Source: Gammaproteobacteria bacterium
Lineage (GTDB): Bacteria > Pseudomonadota > Gammaproteobacteria > SZUA-229
Reading direction: 5' to 3'
Length of the DNA stretch: 34,556 nt
NCBI GenBank assembly: GCA_003228405.1
Contig: QIDK01000085.1
Coordinates: forward strand, 1-34,556
The position numbers and the translations under genes are program-made. Of the stretch, positions 26,599 to 34,556 are shown in pieces; the stretch's first letter is position 1, and the number at the start of each line of letters is the position of its first letter. The notes beneath the pieces were generated by a model. It worked only from the letters and a program-made list of their open reading frames with translations, was not told the DNA's origin and made no database searches.

Positions 26599-28260
26599 AT
26601 GATACAGCCACGACAAATATTGCGTCTATTGCATATCAATTATGTGCTGGCACGTCATGGGCTGGATGATATTATTTTTGCGATTCATCTATTTCGTCCG
26701 TTTAGATTTTTAATCTACACAATGCCCTGGAACTGGTTCGTCAGAACTCGGGCACCCAGAGGGCAGAGAATACGCGAGGCACTAGAAGAGCTAGGCCCTA
26801 TTTTTATTAAATTCGGGCAAATGCTTTCCACGCGAAAAGACTTACTACCAGAGGATGTAGCAGAAGAACTGACAGCCCTGCAGGACAATGTGCCGCCCTT
26901 TTCTGGAGACAAAGCGCAACAGTTAATCGAGCAGGCTTATGGTGTTAGCATTGAAGAATATTTTGATGAGTTTAATACAAAGCCATTAGCTTCCGCATCG
27001 GTGGCTCAGGTGCACACTGCTAAATTAAAAAATGGCAAAGAAATAGTCATAAAGGTATTGCGGCCCAATATTCTGCCGGTTATCAAACGGGATATAGCAT
27101 TACTGTTTATTATTGCAAGGCTGGCAGAGCGCTATTCCAAAGATGCGAGGCGTTTACGTGCAATAGAAATAGTCAGGGAATACGAGAAAACAATACTCGA
27201 TGAGCTGGATCTAATGCGTGAGGCGGCTAATGGCAGTCAGCTGCGGCGACACTTTGAAAATAATGACCAGCTGTATATTCCTGAAATATACTGGGATTAT
27301 ACCCGGCGCAATGTAATGGCAATGGAGCGGGTGTATGGTGAGCCCATGGCTAACATTGAACAGATGAAAGCGGCCGGTGTGAATATGCAGCGATTGTCCG
27401 AGCTGGGGGTAGAAATTTTCTTTACCCAGGTATTTACACATAATTTTTTTCATGCAGACATGCACCCCGGGAATATTTTTGTTGATACCACGGATCCCCG
27501 GCAACCGAAATATATAGCGGTAGATTTCGGCATAGTTGGAACTCTCAGCCCTGAAGATCAGCGCTATCTAGCAGAAAACTTTTTAGCTTTTTTTAAGCGA
27601 GATTATAATCGTGTGGCGCAGTTACATGTGGATTCAGGCTGGGTGCCGGCAGGTACGCGAGTTGATGAATTTGAATCTGCTATCCGCTGTGTGTGTGAAC
27701 CTATATTTGAAAGGCCGTTAAAAGACATTTCATTTGGTCAGTTATTATTAAGACTATTTCAGACCGCCAGGCGTTTTAATATGGAAGTTCAGCCGCAATT
27801 GGTGCTGCTACAGAAAACATTATTAAATATTGAAGGCCTGGGCAGGCAAATATATCCAGAGCTTGATTTATGGAAAACGGCCAAGCCATTTTTAGAAAAA
27901 TGGATGAATGAACAGGTGGGTGCTAAAGCATTCTTAAAAGGCTTTAAAAAGAACCTGCCTTTTCTCGCTGAGAAAATGCCCGATATGCCTGAGCTTTTTT
28001 TTGAAGCCATTAAAAAAATGGCAGAAGGTGAAAATCATCAGCAACAGGTGGAAACACTCAATAAGTTAAAAAACAACCTTAAAAGAAATCATCGTAGCCA
28101 GACTTATACGTTAATAGGCATATCAGCTTTTATTATTTCAGCAATTATATCAGGTCATCCAGCAGAGAATCATATTCAGTTTTTTAATGCGCCTGCTTTA
28201 AGCTGGATAGCTGTAACGACGGGTATTGTGTTCGTCTGGTTGGGTCTAAGAAACCGCTGA
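26599..28260 (+). CDS. ubiB: Ubiquinone biosynthesis protein kinase-like UbiB
   Basis: [80 protein letters not shown]; two C-terminal TM segments. Confidence 0.97.
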   Translation: MIQPRQILRLLHINYVLARHGLDDIIFAIHLFRPFRFLIYTMPWNWFVRTRAPRGQRIREALEELGPIFIKFGQMLSTRKDLLPEDVAEELTALQDNVPPFSGDKAQQLIEQAYGVSIEEYFDEFNTKPLASASVAQVHTAKLKNGKEIVIKVLRPNILPVIKRDIALLFIIARLAERYSKDARRLRAIEIVREYEKTILDELDLMREAANGSQLRRHFENNDQLYIPEIYWDYTRRNVMAMERVYGEPMANIEQMKAAGVNMQRLSELGVEIFFTQVFTHNFFHADMHPGNIFVDTTDPRQPKYIAVDFGIVGTLSPEDQRYLAENFLAFFKRDYNRVAQLHVDSGWVPAGTRVDEFESAIRCVCEPIFERPLKDISFGQLLLRLFQTARRFNMEVQPQLVLLQKTLLNIEGLGRQIYPELDLWKTAKPFLEKWMNEQVGAKAFLKGFKKNLPFLAEKMPDMPELFFEAIKKMAEGENHQQQVETLNKLKNNLKRNHRSQTYTLIGISAFIISAIISGHPAENHIQFFNAPALSWIAVTTGIVFVWLGLRNR

Positions 28261-28344
28261 TTAAGTTATGATCATGCTATTTGTTGCGATCAGCGCTGTG
28301 AATTTTGATCTGCTATCTCATTATGACTTAATCAGGGGTTTCTT
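28248..28344. repeat. 25 bp imperfect inverted repeat overlapping the ubiB 3' end
   Basis: AAGAAACCGCTGATTAAGTTATGAT (28248-28272) versus ATTATGACTTAATCAGGGGTTTCTT (28320-28344): 22/25 complementary positions. Confidence 0.7.
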
Positions 28345-28418
28345 AAAAAATAATCTAACAGGGAGTAATTATATTGAGTTTATGCCTGATCCCGGAATGC
28401 GGGTATAGAATTACAATA

Positions 28419-31241
28419 ATGAAAATAAAAAAAATATTAGTCCTGCTTATTTTTATGTTTTTAAGTTTTTCTGTTCATGCGGTTGACCCCTACCTTAGCT
28501 GGAAAACCATCGAATCCGATCATTTTTATATTCACTATGCACTCGGCTATGAACGTCTGGCTCAAAAAGCAGCCAATTCAGCAGAGCAGGCGCATAGCAA
28601 GTTGCAGCCTGTATTAAGCTGGCAGCCGGATGACAAAACCCATCTGGTTATTAGTGATGAAACAGACCAGCCTAATGGATTTGCTACACCAGTTTATTTT
28701 AATCGCAGTGTAGTATTTTTAGCGCCACCCGACTCAGTAGCCGGGCTGGAAGATTTTGATGACTGGATGGAAACGATCATTATTCATGAATACACACATA
28801 TTCTGCATTTAGATAAAGCCAGCGGTGGTGCAGAAATGTTGAGGCAGCTATTGGGCCGGCATTTTCTTCTTTTTTCCAATTTGTATCAGCCGGGCTGGTT
28901 CACAGAAGGCCTGGCAACCTATTATGAAACCGATCTTGATAAAGGCATAGGCCGAGGCCAGAGTCGTGTATATGAAATGATGATGCGAGTTGAAGTTGCG
29001 AATGGAGTCAAGCCGGTAAGTCAGGTGAATTTACCCATTCTTAGCTGGCCAACAAACACAGTAAATTATTTGTACGGCGTGCATTTTTATCAATTTGTAG
29101 AAGATACCTATGGTGTAAAGGGAATTGATTCCTTAATTGAGAATTACAGCAATAATATTATTCCGTTTATGATTAATAGTAATGCACAGCAGGTGTTTGA
29201 TAAAGACATCAATGATCTATGGGATGAGTTTACTGTATGGCTTAATAAAAAATATCAGGCAGACTTTCATGCACAGTTAGTGGAAGGTAAAAAGATAACA
29301 GATTTAGGGTATTCCACAGGGCCAATTGACGCGGCAGATAAACAGACGTTGTACTATATTGCAAATAGTGCGTTTGAGCATGCCGCATTAATGAAAATAA
29401 ATAATAATATTCATCAGTATATTTCAGACGTACACAGAGGCGCAAGACTCAATGTGCATGCCGAGTCAGGTATACTCATAACGCAGATGGAGTTTTGTGA
29501 TGAATATAATATAAACAGCGATATCTATATTATTGAACCGGCAGAAAACGGTGAAATCACAGGTGAGCCAGTCGCCATAACACAATGCGGGCGATACCGT
29601 TCAGCAAGCTGGTCTGCCGATGGTAAATCAATTATTGCGGTAAAAACAGATAAAGCAGTTAGCCAGCTGGTGTTGTTAAACAAACAGGGTGAACAGTTAA
29701 AAATTTTATGGCAGGGAAATAACACAGATATAGTCACACAGCTTAAAATATCGCCAGTAGAAAATAAAATTATTGCAGCTGTTTTCAGAACAGATCATGG
29801 CTGGAATATTGAAGAGTTTGATTTAGACACTGCAATCTGGAAAAAAATTACTGATGATCGTTATATCGATATGTATCCTGCCTACAGTGAAAATGGAAAA
29901 TCCATTGTATTTAGCTCTGAACGTTCAGGAAAGTATCAGATATATCGATATATAAAAGGCGAAGCACAGTTACAACAGATTACCCGGGTTGAATCCGGTG
30001 CATTTAATCCGCTGCAGCAAAACCCACAGGCTCCATTGTATTACACCGGTTATAACCGTAATGGCTATGATGTATATCGGCTGGATAAAACACCTGCACT
30101 GGCACTGGAAAAAATTAAGACATCAAATCAGCTGGAGGTTGCTATTGCGGCAGATGTTGAAACGACAGAAGCCAGTAACTATGCTCCATTATCGAGCCTG
30201 TATCCCAGGTGGTGGTTTCCTTATGTCTCACTAAATGAAGATCGAAATGAATATGGTGTAAGCACATCCGGTGGTGATGCACTGGGTGTGCATAACTATG
30301 TTTTTAATATGGCTTACGATACAAATAATAAATGGCTTATAGGGGATATTAGATATGCCTTTGCAAATAATTTTTCTATGGGCTATCAGCGAAGCACAGC
30401 CATTTTGCGCGACACCAATGGTGAATTTGCAGTAGCCAGAAATGTAGATGATTTATTTTTTTCGCTGGCACTTAATTATCCTGCCATTGAAAGCAATCTT
30501 AGCTATCGTCTGGGCGTGCTGGCAAGTGAATCTAGTGACGGATTTAGAGCAGCCGGGATATCGCCACAACCGGTTTTAAAAGATAATTTGCTAGGCCTGG
30601 CCGTTTTATATAGTAATGCTAAAAATTATATTCGATCAATAAGCCGGGATTATGGGCGCAGCATTCGCCTGGTGGCTGAAACAACAGAGGCATTTGACAG
30701 TGATTTTAGTGGCGAAATATATACTTTAGACTGGCGAGAATATATCAGTATGGGAGATCAGCACGTACTGGCATTAAAATTTGTGCAGGGCTGGGGTACA
30801 GATGCTCCCTACCCATTTAGTCTGGGTGGTGAAAAAAATGAATATACACCGCTGGATTTTTTAAACCCTGTTTCTGGCCCCTTGTTTGGTGATCGTGAAT
30901 ATGCATTGCGTGGTTATCCTGAAGGTCTGCCTGAATTAACTGGCAGACGCATGCAGATAGCCACTCTTGAATGGCGTCTACCGGGAAGACTAATTGAGCG
31001 CGGTTATATGGCACCGCCGATTGGGATTATTCAATGGTCGGGCAGTATCTTTACTGAAACCGGCGCAGCCTATAACGATTCTTCTGCGGAAAAATATTAT
31101 TCAAGTGCAGGTGTAGAGTTACAGGCAGATATTAATTTATTCTATGGGTTTACTACGCGTATGCGCTTAGGTTATGGCAAAGGCTTTGACAAAGAGATTG
31201 GCGAAGATCGAATATATTTTAATCTGGGATCGTCATTTTAA
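28419..31241 (+). CDS. Predicted outer-membrane protein: HEYTH metallopeptidase domain + TolB/WD40-like region + C-terminal Omp85-like barrel
   Basis: Signal peptide MKIKKILVLLIFMFLSFSVHA; IIIHEYTHILHLD with downstream GWFTEGLATYYE; propeller-like repeats (YRSASWSADGKSIIAV, MYPAYSENGKSIVFSSERSGKYQIYRY); barrel with EYALRGYPEG and terminal Phe. Confidence 0.82.
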   Translation: MKIKKILVLLIFMFLSFSVHAVDPYLSWKTIESDHFYIHYALGYERLAQKAANSAEQAHSKLQPVLSWQPDDKTHLVISDETDQPNGFATPVYFNRSVVFLAPPDSVAGLEDFDDWMETIIIHEYTHILHLDKASGGAEMLRQLLGRHFLLFSNLYQPGWFTEGLATYYETDLDKGIGRGQSRVYEMMMRVEVANGVKPVSQVNLPILSWPTNTVNYLYGVHFYQFVEDTYGVKGIDSLIENYSNNIIPFMINSNAQQVFDKDINDLWDEFTVWLNKKYQADFHAQLVEGKKITDLGYSTGPIDAADKQTLYYIANSAFEHAALMKINNNIHQYISDVHRGARLNVHAESGILITQMEFCDEYNINSDIYIIEPAENGEITGEPVAITQCGRYRSASWSADGKSIIAVKTDKAVSQLVLLNKQGEQLKILWQGNNTDIVTQLKISPVENKIIAAVFRTDHGWNIEEFDLDTAIWKKITDDRYIDMYPAYSENGKSIVFSSERSGKYQIYRYIKGEAQLQQITRVESGAFNPLQQNPQAPLYYTGYNRNGYDVYRLDKTPALALEKIKTSNQLEVAIAADVETTEASNYAPLSSLYPRWWFPYVSLNEDRNEYGVSTSGGDALGVHNYVFNMAYDTNNKWLIGDIRYAFANNFSMGYQRSTAILRDTNGEFAVARNVDDLFFSLALNYPAIESNLSYRLGVLASESSDGFRAAGISPQPVLKDNLLGLAVLYSNAKNYIRSISRDYGRSIRLVAETTEAFDSDFSGEIYTLDWREYISMGDQHVLALKFVQGWGTDAPYPFSLGGEKNEYTPLDFLNPVSGPLFGDREYALRGYPEGLPELTGRRMQIATLEWRLPGRLIERGYMAPPIGIIQWSGSIFTETGAAYNDSSAEKYYSSAGVELQADINLFYGFTTRMRLGYGKGFDKEIGEDRIYFNLGSSF

Positions 31242-31289
31242 ATTGAATGGCTGCCACTGTTTTGCCGTGAATAATATAAGACATTCAGT

Positions 31290-32051
31290 CTATGTTAGCT
31301 GAAATAGTTGCATGGCATTAGCGGATGTAATTCTGGCAATAGTTTTTACATCTGTATTATGCAGCTCTGCCATGGCATTAGCTACATCAACAATAAAAGC
31401 CGGTTCATTTCTTTTTTGCACTGCACTGGCAACGGGCTGATCGGGCGCATCAGTTTCAATCAGCAAGTTCTCCAGAGGTAATGAGGCTACAGTTTTTCTT
31501 AGCCGGGTAGAGTTATCATAGGTTATAGGGCCACCAAAACTTAAATAAAAACCAAGTTCAATTAATTTAACTGCCTGCTCATAGCTGCCGGAATAACTAT
31601 GTATCATGCCGCGTAATCCCGGGCGTAGTTTAATGGCATTGATTACATCTTCGGTTGATTTTCTGGCGTGAATAATCACGGGCAGTTTAAATTCTATGGC
31701 GATATCGAGTTGTTCGGTAAAATAGAATTGCTGGCTTTTTTTATGCAGATCTTTTAAATAATAATCGAGGCCACATTCACCAATAGCAACCGCTTTGTTT
31801 TCTGTTAGCCATTTTTTTAAGGCCTGTAAATCGTCAGGTTTATGTTTGTCAATAAAGTATGGGTGAAGTCCATAACTGGGATAAAGTTGTGAATAATTAT
31901 TGCAGCAGGTTTTAATATTAATCCAGCTGCTCTGCATTACGCCGGGGATGATGATTTTATCGATGCCAGCCGCTTTTGCACGAGTTAAAACACTGTCTCT
32001 GTCAGGCTCAAAATCAGTAAAATCAAGGTGGCAATGGCTATCGATAATCAT
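31290..32051 (-). CDS. tatD: TatD-family hydrolase
   Basis: MIIDSHCHLDFTDFEPDRDSVLTRAKAAGIDKIIIPGV, AIGECGLDYY, VIIHARKSTEDV, LLIETDAPDQP. Confidence 0.93.
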   Translation of the reverse strand: MIIDSHCHLDFTDFEPDRDSVLTRAKAAGIDKIIIPGVMQSSWINIKTCCNNYSQLYPSYGLHPYFIDKHKPDDLQALKKWLTENKAVAIGECGLDYYLKDLHKKSQQFYFTEQLDIAIEFKLPVIIHARKSTEDVINAIKLRPGLRGMIHSYSGSYEQAVKLIELGFYLSFGGPITYDNSTRLRKTVASLPLENLLIETDAPDQPVASAVQKRNEPAFIVDVANAMAELHNTDVKTIARITSANAMQLFQLT

Positions 32052-33184
32052 ATGAATAAAGTGAGCACACCGGTAAAACCATAGAGTAAGTTATTATGAA
32101 TTTCGCCATTGGCAAAAAAACCCGCCAAAGGGAAATCACCTAATACCGAATGAATGAGGCGCACTTCTTCTGAATTAGAACCAAACTGTTCTCTGCCTCT
32201 GCCCAGGCAGGAAATATAAATGCCACCCTTGATCGGTGTGTTGAGGCGAGATTTCAGTTGCAGCAACATGTGTTGCATATCTTCCAGTGCAGAATTACTG
32301 TCACGGCGACAGAAAATAATATCCTGATCATTTTGCAAATTATCGGCAATTGCAATCAGTCGGGTATCCGGGTCGACGCCGATTAACTGGCGAATAGTGT
32401 AGTTACCCAGGTCTGAGTTTTTACTGACCAGACCCGCAAAGATATAGTTTGCGGCCTGTTGCCAGTCTTTGGCAATAGTCTCGCCTGTATCCTCGGTCAA
32501 TACATCCAGTGCGGGCCTGTTATCCAGCGTAAAGGCAATATTTTTGTCACTATCGGTAACTCTATGCCTTGGGCCAATGGGAGTGCAGCCCTGGGTAAGG
32601 TTGCTCAATATGGGTATCTGTGGTGAAAATAACACACCGCTAATACCACCATGTAACGGTATAGTGGAAAACTGAATATTAAGATTACGCGATGAGCTGA
32701 TGCCGCCCAGCAGAAAAGCACCGTCAATACTCTTACCTAACTCATGTATCAGGGGCTGCACATTGGGATTCTGCGGATCGGCGTGAATCAGTCCCACATT
32801 AAAATCATTGTGATTGCACCACTCTGCAAGCTCTCCACAAATCGCTGATGTGTCATCTATAAAGTTAGGTAGCATGTGGAAATCAGCTTCATTAAAATCA
32901 GCGATCATAATCACCATGGAAGGTTGATCAAAATATTCCTGGTGGCTTGCAATAAGGCCTATGCCCGTGCTACCTACCCAGTAGGTTAAGCCGGTTCTCT
33001 GGATTAGCTGATTTAAGACAAAGTCAGCCTCATCAACTAAAAGATCGCTCAGATATAAAAAGCCAAAAGTTGCCTCAGGCGGGATATCGCCTAGCTGTTT
33101 TATGCACTCGTCGAGCAAGTCTGGAGCAGGCTTGTCTGCACTGTGGGCTAATCGAAACTGATTCATGGTTAGAGTGTAGCTCAA
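32048..33184 (-). CDS. FIST domain-containing protein (FIST_N/FIST_C)
   Basis: GSTGIGLIASHQEYFDQPSMVIMIADF, LLGGISSSRN, ISGVLFSPQIPI, GGIYISCLGRGREQFGSNSEEVRLIHSVLGDFPLAGFFANGEI; 4 nt overlap with tatD. Confidence 0.88.
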   Translation of the reverse strand: MSYTLTMNQFRLAHSADKPAPDLLDECIKQLGDIPPEATFGFLYLSDLLVDEADFVLNQLIQRTGLTYWVGSTGIGLIASHQEYFDQPSMVIMIADFNEADFHMLPNFIDDTSAICGELAEWCNHNDFNVGLIHADPQNPNVQPLIHELGKSIDGAFLLGGISSSRNLNIQFSTIPLHGGISGVLFSPQIPILSNLTQGCTPIGPRHRVTDSDKNIAFTLDNRPALDVLTEDTGETIAKDWQQAANYIFAGLVSKNSDLGNYTIRQLIGVDPDTRLIAIADNLQNDQDIIFCRRDSNSALEDMQHMLLQLKSRLNTPIKGGIYISCLGRGREQFGSNSEEVRLIHSVLGDFPLAGFFANGEIHNNLLYGFTGVLTLFI

Positions 33185-33211
33185 GCTGGAAAATCAGCTA
33201 TTGCAGAAACA

Positions 33212-33240
33212 GAAAGAGCCAGCATAAAGCCGGCTCTCTT
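33212..33240 (-). terminator. Probable terminator downstream of prk
   Basis: Minus-strand AGAGCCGGC-TTTAT-GCTGGCTCTTTCTG, shortly after the prk stop codon. Confidence 0.6.
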
Positions 33241-33264
33241 AAGTTATTTAAAGTGACATAAAAA

Positions 33265-34164
33265 CTAACGAGCCTTTCTGGACTTCTCAATCATGTCATG
33301 AATAATCGGGGTTAGAATAATTTCCATTGCCAGGCCCATCTTGCCACCGGGTATAACAATGGTGTTGCGACGAGACATAAATGAATCACTGATCATATTT
33401 AGCAGGTATGGGAAATCTGTACCAAATTTAACCGGGTCTTTAAAGCGAATAACGATAAAGCTTTCATCCGGTGTGGGGATATCACGGGCGATGAATGGGT
33501 TAGAGGTATCAACTGTAGAAACGCGCTGGAAGTTGATGTCTGTTTCCGAGAACTGGGGTGTAATATAGTTAACGTAATCTGGCATACGACGCTGGATGGT
33601 ATCAACAATCACTTCTGCAGAGTAGCCACGTTCTGCATTATCACGGTGGATTTTCTGAATCCATTCCAGATTAACAATCGGTACCACGCCTATGCCCAGA
33701 TCAACGTGTTGAGCAACATTGTTGTTTTCGGTGTTAACCAGGCCGTGTAAACCTTCATAGAACATTAAATCTGAGTCAGGTTCGATATCTTCCCATGGCG
33801 TAAACTCACCGGGTTTTATATCTATACCTAAGCGCGCATTGTGTTCAGCTGCTTCAGGCTCAGAGTGCAGGTAATAACGCTTCTGGCCAGTACCATTCTT
33901 ACCATATGAGGCAAATAGCTCGGATAACTTGCCAAATTCATTTGCATTTTCACCAAAGTGGCTGAAAAAACGGTTGCCTTTGTCTTCGTGCTTGGCCATT
34001 TCTTTTTTCATTGATGCACGGTCAAACGCATGAAAACTATCACCTTCAACAATGACAGGAGCAATTTTTTCACGGTGAAAAATATGCTCAAACGCTTTCT
34101 TTACAGTAGATGTGCCTGCTCCAGATGAACCGGTAACTGCAACAACAGGATGTTTCTGGGACAT
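33265..34164 (-). CDS. prk: Phosphoribulokinase
   Basis: VAVTGSSGAGTSTVKKAFEHIF P-loop; EGDSFHAFDRASMKKEM; HFGENANEFGKL; MFYEGLHGLV; VIPGGKMGLAMEIILTPIIHDMI. Confidence 0.95.
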   Translation of the reverse strand: MSQKHPVVAVTGSSGAGTSTVKKAFEHIFHREKIAPVIVEGDSFHAFDRASMKKEMAKHEDKGNRFFSHFGENANEFGKLSELFASYGKNGTGQKRYYLHSEPEAAEHNARLGIDIKPGEFTPWEDIEPDSDLMFYEGLHGLVNTENNNVAQHVDLGIGVVPIVNLEWIQKIHRDNAERGYSAEVIVDTIQRRMPDYVNYITPQFSETDINFQRVSTVDTSNPFIARDIPTPDESFIVIRFKDPVKFGTDFPYLLNMISDSFMSRRNTIVIPGGKMGLAMEIILTPIIHDMIEKSRKAR

Positions 34165-34382
34165 TGATGTCTCCTTAACTCATTGATATTTAAAAAATTA
34201 TCGCCTGAAATGTTGTGTATAAATGACAGGCTGATGGAATATTGTTGGCCCTGAATAGCCAAAGTGGTATCACTTCAGGACAGGTAGCGGGGTATTTTAG
34301 CGATTTTTAAGCGGAGGTGCGAATTATATTGAAAAATGTTGATCAGGTGCTTCTGTTCTGCGGTGATTTATGCGGATTTTTA

Positions 34383-34556
34383 CCGCAAATAAACGCTATT
34401 TTTGCAGGCGGTAGCTTTAGCTGACGAAATATTTGTGCAATGCGGAGCGAGCCGTATAATGCATTGGCTCGCTCCGCATCGCCTTCTATATCGCCAGCTA
34501 AAGCTACCTCCTACAAATTATATTTTTTTATTTGCGTGTCTTTGCGTTTATTTGCG
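34383..34556. repeat. CGCAAAT-arm inverted repeat, copy C, enclosing a GTAGGAG REP palindrome (34403-34515)
   Basis: CGCAAATAAACGC (34384-34396) and GCGTTTATTTGCG (34544-34556) are perfect inverted arms. Inside: TGCAGGCGGTAGCTTTAGCTGACGA...TCGCCAGCTAAAGCTACCTCCTACA with GCGGAGCGAGCC/GGCTCGCTCCGC. Confidence 0.82.

Overview
This is a chromosomal segment of a gammaproteobacterium. A phosphoribulokinase gene suggests Calvin-cycle autotrophy, but that is inference. Most of the window is conserved housekeeping: gpsA-secB-grxC-rhodanese, envC-ctpA-DJ-1, lptM-lysA, dapF-DUF484-xerC, hslVU, DUF971-ubiE-ubiJ-ubiB, tatD-FIST and prk. The accessory or unusual content is as follows. (1) A group II intron 3' tail (domains V/VI) at the left edge, followed by a decayed DUF6516/HVO_A0114-type toxin-antitoxin pair and an orphan Cys-rich secreted protein. 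(2) A ~10 kb block between lysA and dapF holding a sigma54-type two-component system, a SpoU methylase, an RpfC-like hybrid kinase with a degenerate ATPase domain, an EamA transporter, a one-POTRA Omp85-like protein and a DUF4136 lipoprotein. (3) A large predicted outer-membrane protein joining an HEYTH metallopeptidase domain, a TolB/WD40-like region and a C-terminal Omp85-like barrel; this is my best candidate for a poorly described system. (4) Several families of palindromic or inverted-repeat intergenic elements: GTAGGAG REP-like palindromes, CGCAAAT-armed MITE-like elements, CCACGTTC hairpin pairs and a GGATCCCAGC repeat. Some are nested and some interrupt conserved operons. No CRISPR array, tRNA, rRNA or intact transposase was found. 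All calls are from reading the sequence and supplied translations; no database search was run.
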